A program made the translations under genes and the position numbers. The notes under the pieces are model-generated. The model ran no database searches. It was not told the origin of the DNA and was given only the letters and a program-made list of their open reading frames with translations. From Pyrenophora tritici-repentis (Eukaryota; Ascomycota; Dothideomycetes; Pleosporales; Pleosporaceae): DNA of 64,000 bases. Of this stretch, positions 44,206-54,852 are shown in pieces; position 1 is the first letter of the stretch, and every line of letters begins with the position of its first letter. The stretch covers positions 2,480,001 to 2,544,000 of the forward strand of contig NC_089395.1 in NCBI RefSeq assembly GCF_003171515.1. Reading direction: 5' to 3'.

Positions 44206-44551
44206 TCAAACCGCAATCTAATCCGTCGAATGGCAATGCACAATGTCATATTGAAGAATGTTCCATACGTTCTTCTCCCGGGCCGAGATGCGCTGTAAGA
44301 GATGGTAAGGCGAGTGCTCGAAACAACGGGCGCCTTAAAACCACCTAGTAATGCCGAAGTTCTTCCCATAGCCAATCACATCTATCCTACAGCCCCATAG
44401 AGATCCACTGAACGATGTTTCCCAAACTACTTGCGGCTCTCGAATCTGGTGGCTCAAAGGTTATCGCCGCGGTTATATTGGGGTGGGCACGAGGCTACTG
44501 CAACCGGAGATGGGACAGCCCGAAAAGTACCTCAGAGAAGAAGTACTTTGG

Positions 44552-44559
44552 TATAAATA
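44552..44559 (+). promoter_or_regulatory. TATA box of the GH7 gene
   Basis: TATAAATA, 88 bases before the ATG at 44640. The leader between has no ATG in good context. Confidence 0.6.
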
Positions 44560-44639
44560 CCGTCGCAATCTACAACATTGAGAGTGCAGTGCAACGACTT
44601 CCATCTCGTCCAAGACTACACTTCTTCAAAGTATTCTCT

Positions 44640-45945
44640 ATGCCTCGGTACACTTTCCTCACGGCAGCCCTTGTGGGTCTCGCCAGCGCCCAATCCCTTC
44701 TAGGAACCACACCAGAGGTTCACCCCAAGCTCAAGACGTGGAAGTGCACCAAAGCTGGAGGCTGCAAAGCCGTCAACTCTGCCATCGTTATCGATGCTGG
44801 GTCACACGGTATCCGCCAGAAGAACAACCCGAGTCTTGGGTGTGGAGATTTCGGCTCCACGCCTCCAAAATCAGTATGCCCCGACAAGGAGACATGTGCT
44901 AAGAACTGCGTCATGGATGGAATATCCGACTACAGTGCCCTGGGTGTCACCACCCAGGGAAGCAGCCTCCGCCTAGACATGCTCAACTCCAAAGGTAACG
45001 AGGCTTCCCCTAGGGTATACCTCCTGGCCGAGGATGAGAAGAACTACGAGATGCTGAAGTTGACTGGCAACGAATTCACTTTCGATGTCGACACGTCAAA
45101 GCTCCCATGCGGTATGAACGGTGCCTTGTACCTCAGCGAGATGGCGGCAAATGGTGGACGGTCGAAGCTCAATCCAGGAGGTGCCACCTACGGCACCGGT
45201 TACTGTGATGCTCAGTGCTTCGTCACCCCCTGGATCAACGGTGAAGTACGGTTACGCTCGATGACAATTTCGAACTTCGGCTAACCATATGCAGGGAAAC
45301 GTCAAGGGCCAAGGTGTCTGCTGTAACGAGATGGACATCTGGGAGGCCAACAAGGCTGCTACCCAAATCGCACCCCACACATGCAGCAAGAACAGCATTT
45401 TCGGCTGCACAGGCGACGAGTGCGGCGCCTCCGGCCTCTGTGACAAGAACGGATGCGGAGACAACCCATACAACCAGCGCAAGTCCCCAGACTACTATGG
45501 CCCTAGCAAGAAGGTCGACACCACGAAGCCTTTCACCGTCGTTACCCAGTTCCCGGCCAAGAATGGTGTTCTCCAGGCTATTGTCCGCAAATACGTCCAA
45601 AACGGCAAGGTCATCGAGAATGCTATGATGAACCTCACCATGGACCAGGCCTTCTGCACCGCTCAAGGCGCAACCATGTACAACAAGCTCGGCGGCCACA
45701 AGGGTATGGGTGATGCTTTGTCTCGTGGTATGGTTCTTGCTTTGAGCATCTGGTGGGACAAGACCGGTGGAATGAACTGGCTCGACAGCGGAGCGGCTGG
45801 TCCTTGCAGTGCGACTGAAGGCTTCCCTGCTGAGATTATCAAGGTTGAGCCGAGGCCTACCGTTACTTTCAGCTCCATCAAGTGGGGTGAGATTGGCTCG
45901 ACTTTCAAGGAGCAAGGCTCTACCAAGGTTCCTTTCACCGCATAG
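44640..45945 (+). CDS. GH7 endo-beta-1,4-glucanase, secreted
   Basis: Cleaves internal beta-1,4-glucosidic bonds in cellulose and possibly xyloglucan. Two exons, 44640-45245 and 45295-45945, give 418 residues. A signal peptide (MPRYTFLTAALVGLASA) precedes the mature Gln. The GH7 catalytic motif NEMDIWEAN places the nucleophile at Glu214 and the acid/base at Glu219, with Asp216 between. Start TPEVHPKLKTWKCTKAGGC and the later KGMGDALSRGMVLALSIWWD resemble EG I-type members more than cellobiohydrolases, so endoglucanase is preferred. There is no CBM1 module or linker at the C-terminus. The 49-base intron keeps NGE-GNVKGQGVCC in frame. The longer upstream open frame is not used because the ATG at 44640 gives the signal peptide. 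Confidence 0.92.
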
Positions 45946-46772
45946 AGAACAGAGTGTCATTGGTGATAAGTACATAGGCCAGATAATCAAACCATGACTA
46001 CCTGTATTGGATCTGCGAGGATGACTCTTCATTGTGGCTGTGAAGCGATATGTTTGTTGTCGAGAAAGGTAACGCGGCTATCATCAGCCGTGGGCATCTA
46101 GCATAGCCCATCTAATACGAGCTCAACACCATCTGTGCGCAGCGATATGATGACTCCAAAGTAAAAGCAGATGGAGAAATGTCAGGAAGTCGATGCTTTA
46201 CAAAGCACCTAGCTTCGGCTAAATTCCCGGTTTGTTAGTCGCTATACTCTTTCCGTCCTAGTGGGGAATTGATGTTAGTCATTCACCAATGGACCCGCGT
46301 GCAACTCAGCCCTTTTCTATACCTCCCCACTACCCCGGCTCGTCTTTTAGGCAAGAACAACTGCTACGCCCTTTCGATATGCATGTGTATATCCGCCACT
46401 TGCGTTGGTTGTGACTCAAAGTTGTCGGCATTACTGCCTCAGCAAGTTGACGAGGCTGTTCGTGCAATCAAACACCGAGAACATGTTTGTGGCGCAAGCG
46501 ATTGCATATGCGCTGTCGCTATGATGACTCTACGGGGGGACTCATGATTGCTTTGGCTGTGTCTCGTATGTGAGTATAAGAACGCGCGCGTGCCTGACCA
46601 TAGCTCCGATCATCCCCAAGCCAATAAAGTAAACCATACACATTATCCTCAACAAAAGTCGTCCCAACCTCCTGCGTTGATACATAACGCATCTCAATCC
46701 ATCGGAATCCTTCCTCAGAATCTTCTCGTTACTATACGACAGGTCCGCTCCTGTTATCACACAATATCCACC
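45946..46772. other. Intergenic, no gene seen
   Basis: 3' region of the GH7 gene and probable promoter of the small ORF at 46773. Nothing else recognised. Confidence 0.45.
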
Positions 46773-47000
46773 ATGCCGTCATCAAATCAACCGTCAACGA
46801 GCACCATATCCGATAAAGACGCAATGTCAATGAGGTCAACATCAACAATAGCTTCCACAAAAGCGCTCCTCAAATCGTTACTTCCTTCTAGGAAGTCAAA
46901 GGCAGCCGTCGAAGACCGGACGGTAGCAACACCGGCACAACAGGCGCAGCAGAAAGCAACAAAGGCCGAGGCACTGCATGCTTGGGCGCTGCATCGATAG
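46773..47000 (+). CDS. Small Ser/Thr/Ala-rich ORF
   Basis: 75-residue single-exon ORF from an ATG in the context CACCATGCC. The N-terminal half is Ser/Thr-rich (STSTISDKDAMSMRSTSTIA). The centre is basic (LLKSLLPSRKSKAAVEDR) and the C-terminus Ala/Gln-rich and helical. There is no signal peptide or known motif. The good start context and C-rich leader favour a real gene, but the short length leaves doubt. Confidence 0.4.
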   Translation: MPSSNQPSTSTISDKDAMSMRSTSTIASTKALLKSLLPSRKSKAAVEDRTVATPAQQAQQKATKAEALHAWALHR

Positions 47001-47708
47001 GAGGAGATGAATGAGGGGAGGGGAGTTTCGGAAACGCAAGGTTAATCACAGTGACGCAGTTGGTGGTTTTGGTTATGCATTGCGACGGTGGGCCTTGCAC
47101 GCATGTTCTACGAGCGCGCTTTTACAACCGATGAGTGGGATGAATGGTATTAATAGTAATAGACTAATTTTCCCTCTACGAGCAAATGGTTAGTATAGGG
47201 AAGCTTAGGAGGTCTACCGTTCTTCCAGTGTTTATTAAAAAGTCTGTCGAAATTTGGTTGTTGTAACCCTTTGGTATAGATTTCAATGTTTTTGGCAATT
47301 GAATAGCGTTTGACCCAACACGGATATACTTGTTTCCCTGATTAGTGTGTGGTACCGGTCGATAAGATGTTTATACTAGGGATAGCAAGGTATATGTTAT
47401 TATATCTTTTATGCCAAAGTTCAGAAAGGGGGGCGATAGAAATGTTAGACGTGGTAAGGCGTATAGATAATTGTGTAAAGGGGGAAGGCGCGTGCAGTTG
47501 ATGTCAGGCGAAGCCGATGGCGGGGATGGGGAGGTGTGGTGCAGAGTAGGGGGGGAAGGGAGTGGAGAAGAGGGTGGAAAACGTTCGCGGGATCTTGTGT
47601 TTTGACAGATCCAGGTGTATGATAGATGGAAAGGTGACATAGCTTAGTTGTTACAACCCTTCCATAGATCAGTATACCGACCATTATAATCATCTCGCAC
47701 GTTCATCT

Positions 47709-48113
47709 TCAAGTGATATAGTCAATCCTGCTCTCTAAGTTCCTGCTATCGCCGACTTGAAGACAAACATCCCAGAAACCCGAAAAAAAGTATTCCATGC
47801 CCTTGAAAACACAATACCCAGGAAATGCTCCGACATCAACTACCATATCATACGTTAGCAACGGAAACAATGCTCCTAGCCTTGAACAGAAAGTCTTCGA
47901 TGACCAGAATTTGAACCTATGCTGTCGTTCATCTTCGCATTTATCCAGCTCTCCGGAACTCACGGTTACCGTCGAACTATTACCAGAGGAACTTGCCAAC
48001 ATAACAAGTGAACTTTCCGACGGCGTCGCCGCACCGTAGTGGATCGGTGAAGCGTGTCGAAGTAAGGGGTTGCGCGGACGCTTTGGAATGTGGTATGATC
48101 TATGAGACGCCAT
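47709..48113 (-). CDS. Doubtful small ORF
   Basis: 134 codons from the ATG at 48113. It has a Ser-rich middle (SSLVMLASSSGNSSTVTVSS) and a hydrophobic, aromatic C-terminal part (GYCVFKGMEYFFSGFWDVC). There is no family, no intron support and no clear promoter. Listed only because it is the longest frame in this gap; it may well be noise. Confidence 0.22.
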   Translation of the reverse strand: MASHRSYHIPKRPRNPLLRHASPIHYGAATPSESSLVMLASSSGNSSTVTVSSGELDKCEDERQHRFKFWSSKTFCSRLGALFPLLTYDMVVDVGAFPGYCVFKGMEYFFSGFWDVCLQVGDSRNLESRIDYIT

Positions 48114-48437
48114 ATTATTCAGAGACAATGAGTCTGTTAAGTGAAGAGAAGAGATGGACGCTGCATATGGTTGTAGATTTTAAATCCAGTCAGTCAGTGT
48201 TTGCAAGTAGCAACTGCCACGCATGAACGATAGGTACATTTGGATTTTTGGCCAGCGCATCTGTACAACAGGGTGATAGCGGACTTGTACCAGATACCGA
48301 CAGTTCAGTCAGGGGTCCGTCTATATGTGGGTACCCGTAGGTAGAACGAGGGGCAGTGTATAGAGGCAAAAAAGAAAGAAGGATGTAAAGATTTAAGTAT
48401 GTAAACTGCATTCTCCATTCCAGGTAGCAAAAAGGGC

Positions 48438-48443
48438 AAAAAA
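48438..48443 (-). terminator. RNA polymerase III terminator of the tRNA gene
   Basis: A run of six T on the minus strand, starting 8 bases after the tRNA 3' end, followed by a second T5 run at 48429-48433. This is the normal Pol III stop signal. Confidence 0.8.
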
Positions 48444-48450
48444 GGAGTTA

Positions 48451-48522
48451 TAGCTGAAGCACGTTTCGATCGTGCGTCCTCCGGGTTATGAGCCCGGCGC
48501 GCTTCCGCTGCGCCATTCAGCT
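48451..48522 (-). tRNA. Initiator tRNA-Met (CAU)
   Basis: The minus strand folds into a complete 72-nt cloverleaf. Acceptor stem AGCTGAA/TTCAGCT plus discriminator A; D stem GCGC/GCGC; anticodon stem CCGGG/CCCGG with loop CTCATAA; T stem GCACG/CGTGC with loop ATCGAAA. The anticodon is CAT. Three features mark it as initiator rather than elongator: the A1-T72 first pair, three consecutive G-C pairs next to the anticodon loop, and a T loop with A in place of the usual T at position 54 and A at position 60. There is no intron. Internal A and B boxes are present and a T6 terminator follows. Confidence 0.95.
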
Positions 48523-49161
48523 TTGATACTCAGTAACTATATGGAATGTTAAACATTACAAACATTATGAGGTCAATGTCATGTATGCTTTCCCTATGTA
48601 TGCCCTTGAAGAATTTGTATGGTTGAAAATGCGGTCCAGGGACAAAGAATGCGGGGACTGATTCGTATGGTAGCGGGGCCCCTTGACAGAATTTTACTCT
48701 TCGCTTCCGCGAAATGTACGACAGCAGTGGAGACTGTGCTGTACCGTACCAAAGAACCTGTCTCAATGTCAGGCCATTCGATGCCTGAGATGGATGGTTG
48801 GGGCGTGCGACAAAAGGGTGCTTCTGTTGGCGGGGGTTCCGTGAAGCGATTCGGCTCGTGAAGAAATTGGGCCGAGCCCCTCATGACGCGCTCTCCAGAC
48901 ATAGAGCTCGATACCAATAGACCAGAAAACAGAAAGATCTGATATCCATGATTAATTACGATGGAGCATGTTTGTGGTTGTACGGTAGTCGCTCCGTCAT
49001 GTACAGAGTTGCTGGGATCAGGAGGATCTGATAGACATGGAACGATACCAAAAGCGGCTAGCAGCGAACGCGTTACAACGCGACGCGTCTGCGGTACTTT
49101 AGATCTCGACACACGCTCGATCGCCCACTTTCCCTTCCAATAATGATACCAACACGCATCC
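48523..49161. other. Divergent region between tRNA and CTF18
   Basis: No supported gene. A minus-strand ORF at 48594-49163 overlaps the CTF18 start and has no family features. Confidence 0.5.
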
Positions 49162-52100
49162 ATGAGTAGTTATTCAGACATACCTACCTCGTTCGACCCT
49201 GCCCAATTTCTATCCGACTTCGATCTTCCCCACAACGACGCGCCCGCCTCGCAATCCCATTCCGACGAACTCGACGCATTACAGGAGTGCATTGCCGAAG
49301 ACACGCAAAAGAAGAATAGTGCAGGCGTTGTTATCAAATACCGTGCTTGGAACGTAGCCGATATATTCCGGAGTGAAGAAGTGGTTATTGGTACTGCTGG
49401 CGTACACACGCTCTGCGACCAGTACTAATACCGGCAGAAACGCCTGCAAAGCGCCGGAAGCATTCACCAGTCAAGCGCATTCCTACCGAGTCGTCAACAG
49501 AAGGGCGATACTTTCCTTCCTCGCCTCCAGTTTACAACATGCCTTTAATCTCTTCGCCCATCGCATACCCGCCGAGCTCGTCGATGCTACAACCCCCGTC
49601 GCCAAAGAAGAGGACTCGCACTGAAGATGCGCGGGAGCCGTTGAAGGATGTGGCAAACAACAATGCGAAGCGCAAGATTGGAGGATTCTTGGACGACTCA
49701 GATGACGAGGATGACATTGAAGCGCTCAAGGAACACACCCTCAAGAGGCGGGCGGTCAGCAGCATCAGAGACCTACCAGCTGTTCCAGAGGTCCTAGCAG
49801 ACTATACACCACCTGCGAGCCAGGATGAATTTGCAGATCCAGAATCGATACCTGTAGACGAACTCGACAACTACAGTTTTAAATCACAATCACAATCGCC
49901 GGTCAAGCGACCCCAGACATCACACGAACCCACTTCAGCACAACCTATGCGCGGTGTTCTGGCCCGTAACGCAGCAGGAAAGGCAATCTACATACCAAAG
50001 AAGGCGAAGCAGGAAACTCAGTCCTACGAAGAGATAATAGCGAGCCGCTCCGTAGCAGTAGAAGGAAAGGCACGGACCAGCTACTACGGACTCAATATCC
50101 ACCAGCTCATGGACGAAGCGAAAGCGGCCGATCAAGAAAAGGCCCTTAAATCACTTTCCGTCAATGACCTACCGCAAAAGTCCGTCGAGCAGCCAGTCTG
50201 CAAAAACGGAAAGAGCAATCGCACACTCATGTGGACGGAGAAGTACCGAGCGAAGAAGTTCACAGATTTGGTTGGAGACGAACGAACACATCGATCAGTA
50301 TTGCGCTGGCTTAAAGCATGGGACCCAATTGTTTTCCCCGGTGCTAGCAAAGCCAAAGTGAAGAAGGCACCCAAGGGTTTTGAGGAAGATGAGCAGAGAC
50401 ATCGCAAGATTTTGCTCTTGACGGGTCCACCTGGACTGGGAAAGACTACCCTTGCCCATGTTTGTGCGCGACAAGCAGGCTACGAAGTTCAAGAAATCAA
50501 TGCGTCCGATGAACGTAGTGGGAACGTTGTAAAAGGCCGCATCCGGGACATGGTTGGCACTGAAAATGTACGTGGTGTCAACACGAGCACCATCAATGGC
50601 AAGATACGAAAAGCGGGCAAGCCAGTCTGCGTCATCGTTGATGAGGTAGACGGTGTAGTGGGTGGCAGTGGTGGCTCAGGCGAAGGTGGTTTCGTCAAGG
50701 CCCTGATCGACTTGGTGAACTTGGATGAGAAGAACTCGAAAACACTGGGGCAGCAACAATCTACGACCAGCTCAAAGAAGAAGAAGGGCGACAGGTTCCG
50801 ACTACTACGCCCGCTTATCCTCATTTGCAACGACGTATACCATCCATCGTTACGGCCTTTGCGACAATCTTCAATGGCTGAGATCGTTCACATTCGTAAA
50901 CCTGCGCTCAGCATGGTCGTCTCGCGCATGCAGGATATCTTCACAAAGGAAGGAATTCAATGTGATTCTGACGGAGTACGACGTCTATGCGAAGCCACTT
51001 GGGGCGTGAGCACGAAGAAGGAAGGTGGCACCGGCAGTGGCACTGGAGAAGGAGACATCCGTGGCGTAATGGTCGTTGCCGAGTGGATAGCAGGACGGCT
51101 ACGTTCTTCACACGACTCCAAGTCGGACGGCCGACCACATTTATCACGGAGATGGATAGAGGACAATCTCATCAACGATTTACAGCACGGTGGTGGAGCA
51201 GCCCGTAGTTTAGGGCGAGGAGGCGCAAAAGATGTCGTTGACCGTGTGTTCCGCGAGGGCGCCGGCTTCCCCAAGCAAGCCGAGACAATTGACGCCAGAA
51301 CAGCTGCTGCGCGGGCAAAGAGCGGCGTCGTCGGGGTAGCAGAAGCAGGGAAGCGGCGTGCTATGGACCGTCTTAGGGAAATGGTCGACACGAGCGGTGA
51401 CTGCGACCGTATCATCACAGGTAAAACTTCCTAGCCCCTTATCTCACCTCCCACAAATCCACTAACACCCCCTCAGACTGCTTCACCGCCTACCCCGAGA
51501 AGCCCTTCCAAGACGACACGCTCCTCAGCAAGCCCAGCGCAGCCTACGAATGGCTCCACTTCCACGACACGCTCAACGCCGCCGTCCACGGTTCCCAGGA
51601 ATGGGAACTAGCCCCTTACCTTTCAAACTCAGTCCTCGCCTTCCACAACCTCTTCGCCTCGCCCATTCGCTCATCCTCAAACCCCGCTTCAGATCCAGAT
51701 ACCCAGCCCACGCCTTTCTCCGGCCCCGGCGCCAGTTTCGCAGCGTTTGAACAGTACAAAGCGAGTAGGAGCCAGCTCATGTCTCTGCAGACAAGTCTGA
51801 CACTCCCGCTCACACGCATGTTCCGCAGCCCAGAGGAAATGGCGCTGGAACTTATACCGTACGTACTACGCATGCTCTCTCCAGATGTCAAACCCGTCCT
51901 CGTAAACACGGGTGCAACAGGTTCCAAGTCCTTCGCCACAGCCTCCGTGCGCAAAGCATCCGAAAAAGAGCTCGTGCGCAGAGCCGTCGACGCAATGGCC
52001 GCGACGGGTGTGCGCTTCGAGAAATCAAGAATAGAAACAGAGGACGTGGCGAATCGCAGTGCGGGCTTCGTGTGGCGTATGGAGCCTGCACTCGACGCGC

Positions 52101-52504
52101 TGGCGAGCTTCGAGACGCTGGGCGGTAAAAAGGACGATAAGGTTCGGTATGCGGTGCGTAGTGTGCTAGAGCAAGAATGGAGGAAGGAATCTGCGTTACG
52201 TGAACATGCGAATCGGAAGCGTAGGGGTGGCCAGGATGAATTCGACGACGAGGTTGATGCGGAGAAAAAGGAGAAGAAGACTACGGAGGAGAAAGTCGCA
52301 GAGGCGAATAAGAAGGCTGTGAAGCGCGACTTTTTCGGTCGTATCGTCCAAGAGACGGATGCGACGAGGAAGGAGGCGAAGCGGAAGTTGGATAGTGGAG
52401 AGATGGCGGGAAATGTGGGCAGGATTTGGGTGAGCTTTCATGAGGGGTACTCCAATGCGGTCAGGAAGCCGGTTACTATTGATGATATTATGCGGGGATT
52501 GTAG
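49162..52504 (+). CDS. CTF18: Chromosome transmission fidelity protein 18 (PCNA loader)
   Basis: Large subunit of the alternative RFC that, with Ctf8, Dcc1 and Rfc2-5, loads PCNA and supports sister-chromatid cohesion. Three exons: 49162-49390, 49438-51420 and 51477-52504, giving 1079 residues. The first intron uses GTACTG at 49391 so that VVI is joined to ETPAKRRKHSP in frame; an earlier GTGGTT would break the frame. An acidic and basic N-terminus precedes WTEKYRAKKFTDLVGDERTH. Walker A GPPGLGKTT lies at about residue 405 and Walker B is VCVIVDEVDG. The C-terminal signature KRDFFGRIVQE, diagnostic of Ctf18, is present near the end. It converges on the sugar transporter, with 130 bases between stops. 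Confidence 0.93.
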
Positions 52505-52634
52505 GTAGGGGTCATGTATGGAATTTGGGTGAGATGTGTATATATCATGTAAAGGGGTTCAGGGGTGGTGAATAGTATATCGCCATCTCATTATTACCAA
52601 CTATCCATGCTTCATCTATCTCACATTCCCACTC

Positions 52635-54369
52635 CTAATGAACAGCCGTCACATTCGTCCCAGCAAGCTGTTTCTTCGCCGCACTGATCCTCTCCAACTC
52701 AATAACCTTCTGCTTGTCATCCAAATTATCCGGCAGTATACCCAACGCCCTCTCTCCAAACAGCAAATCAATCTCCTCAAGAGTAAGCTGTTTCGTTTCC
52801 TGCATCACATGTCAGTATTCTCCTTCCTCCATCCCCCCAAACCACGCATAAAACGTACCTTGAAGACGAAAAACACCGTCGGCAGCGTAACCAAGAGATT
52901 GAATGCCACAAAAATGAAGTAAAACTTGTACGTGATATTCCCCAACCCAATCGGTGACACTTGACTCCAAACTGTCCCCACGAGCCAATTCCCCACACCC
53001 GTTGCAAAGGCCGAGCCCCTCCCGCGTATACTCAGCGGCATAATCTCCGACGCGTAAACCCACGAGATGGGCCCAAATGACATGCTAAAGATGCACGACA
53101 CCAAGAACAAGAAGAAGACACCAGCAGCTGACAGCGAATCACGCCGGGAGCCCGTGGCGTGCTCGACCTGCGAACCGATGATGGCTTCGCAGACGAGGGC
53201 GATGGAAATGCCGATTGTGCCGAAAAGAAGGGGTTTTCTACGGCCGACGCGGTCAAGGAGGAAGATGATGAAGAAGAGGTTGAAGACTGGGCCGACGATG
53301 TTGTAGATGCTTGTTACGAGGAGATTGCGGTCGCCGACTATGCCGAGGTTGTCGTAGAGGATTGTGGAGTAGTATCCTATAACGTTTATGCTTTGGGTTG
53401 TTAGTCTTTTTGCCATGTGATTTGGTGTATAGAAGTGATGCCAACGTACCCAGTCATTTGCGTAAACACCTGTGCTAATGTAGCATGCATCAGTCTTGTC
53501 CTATACACCGGCACGGTAAACATGATTCTCCATCCTGGGGCGGAAATCGCCTTCTCAGCGTCAATAGTTAGTCTGATTTCGTTGAACTCGGTTTGGATCC
53601 ATTCTTCGTTGCTGCCGTCGTAGTGCAGTTTGCGGAGCACCTTGAGCGCGTCTTCCGCGCGATCGTTTTCCACGAGGTAGCGGGGAGATTCGGGGAAGAA
53701 GAGTATGCCGCAGATGATGATGAGGCAGGGGATACATTGGAAGGCGAGCGGGAAGCGCCAGGAGAAGGAAGAGGTGGCGGGTACTTTGGAGGACCCGTAT
53801 CCGACCCAGGTTGAGATGATGAAGCCTACGCCGATCATTTGCTGGGTAATACCGGTTATGAGACCTGGGGTTGTTAGTGTTGCAGATACTGAACTAGGTC
53901 TGGGACTACGAACCGCGGATTTTTGGGTGAGCGCATTCTGTTTGGTAAACGGGTACTGACATGGATAAGATACCGACGGCCCAGCCAGCGAAGATGCGAC
54001 CGACGAGTATCATGGCGAGATCTTGAGCAGCGCATTGAAGTATAGCGCCGATGAGGTTGATGATAGCACCGATCATGATGGTTTTCCTTCTACCAAGACT
54101 ATCCATTGTGAAGCCACCCCTTCACACTCATTAGTGCTGCGGTATAACATGTTGGATTCAGGATATACGCACATCATCGAGCCAAAGAAGGCGCCTCCCG
54201 AGAATGTCGCATTGATTGCTCCTATAATCGGCGAAGTCTTGTCTGTGCGGAAGAATTCGAGAAAGTTGGGTGACTGGATGACAATTGTCATGACTCCCGA
54301 ATCGTAGCCGAAGAGGAAGCTGCCCGTGCCCACGAAGATGGCAAGAGCAACGTTAAAGAAGAGACCCAT
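52635..54369 (-). CDS. MFS sugar transporter (sugar porter family)
   Basis: Imports hexoses or small oligosaccharides through the plasma membrane by proton symport. Five exons: 54173-54369, 53914-54119, 53450-53864, 52859-53390 and 52635-52799, all phase-consistent, giving 504 residues with 12 hydrophobic segments. Family signatures are GSFLFGYDSGVM in helix 1, DSLGRRKT in loop 2-3, PESPRYLVEN before the central loop, DRVGRRKP in loop 8-9 and a terminal ETKQLTLEEID. One donor is GTTCGT (after KIRG), weaker than usual. The next gene upstream on the same strand encodes an alpha-xylosidase, suggesting a xylose-containing substrate. Substrate cannot be read from sequence. Confidence 0.9.
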
Positions 54370-54852
54370 CGTGGCTGCCTTCTGCAAGTCTACCAGCTCG
54401 ACGAAGAAACAAGACACTGGGTTCTGTAAATGTCTGACAGTTCTGACAGGATGGTAGCTTAGGTATATATTTACCCGAGCCAGCCATGTCACTGTACCAT
54501 CCACGCAACCCGATCATACTTCATCCTGTATATGATCCCACCAGCCTCGCCTAATACTTATTCACCCGGAAGCCCGTCCCTAGTTTCCACGGGACAACTT
54601 CAGACAAGCTTTCTCTCATGCTTGTTGGCTGAATGCCACTCGAAGATCATGCCTGAATGAATTCTGGGGGACAGGCGAAGGATGTTGGGGTACCATAGCG
54701 TGCGGGGCAAGGGTGTATGTTATATTTCCGCCAATGAATACCCTGTGCTGCTGGAGCTTGGCTTGCTCGCTTCGCACATGGAGCTGCTACTCTATAGGAG
54801 TGCAGCGCATCTGTTCAGGATGCGTGACCTCTCGAGTTCAAGAATTACCATT
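54370..54852. other. Promoter of the sugar transporter with CreA- and XlnR-like sites
   Basis: The 483-base spacer between the transporter start and the alpha-xylosidase stop. On the + strand it contains CTGGGG (54664-54669) and GCGGGG (54702-54707), which fit CreA SYGGRG, and GGCTGA (54627-54632), which fits XlnR GGCTRA. Hexamers of this kind also occur by chance. Confidence 0.4.

Larger units (their letters stand above)
40892..44639. other. Long stretch without a convincing gene
   Basis: 3.7 kb in which every ORF is under 135 codons and shows no family motif or usable splice pattern. A minus-strand frame at 43806-44018 has a somewhat protein-like composition but cannot be extended. The right end holds the GH7 promoter, including the CreA palindrome and TATA box. 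Confidence 0.45.
47001..48450. other. Mostly empty region before the tRNA gene
   Basis: Contains only the weak minus-strand ORF at 47709-48113 and the terminator of the tRNA gene. No repeat or family was recognised. Confidence 0.45.

Noticed and set aside
49381..49391. GTGGTT as donor of CTF18 intron 1
   Set aside because: It gives the wrong phase; the GTACTG at 49391 is the one that joins the Lys/Arg-rich exon 2 in frame.
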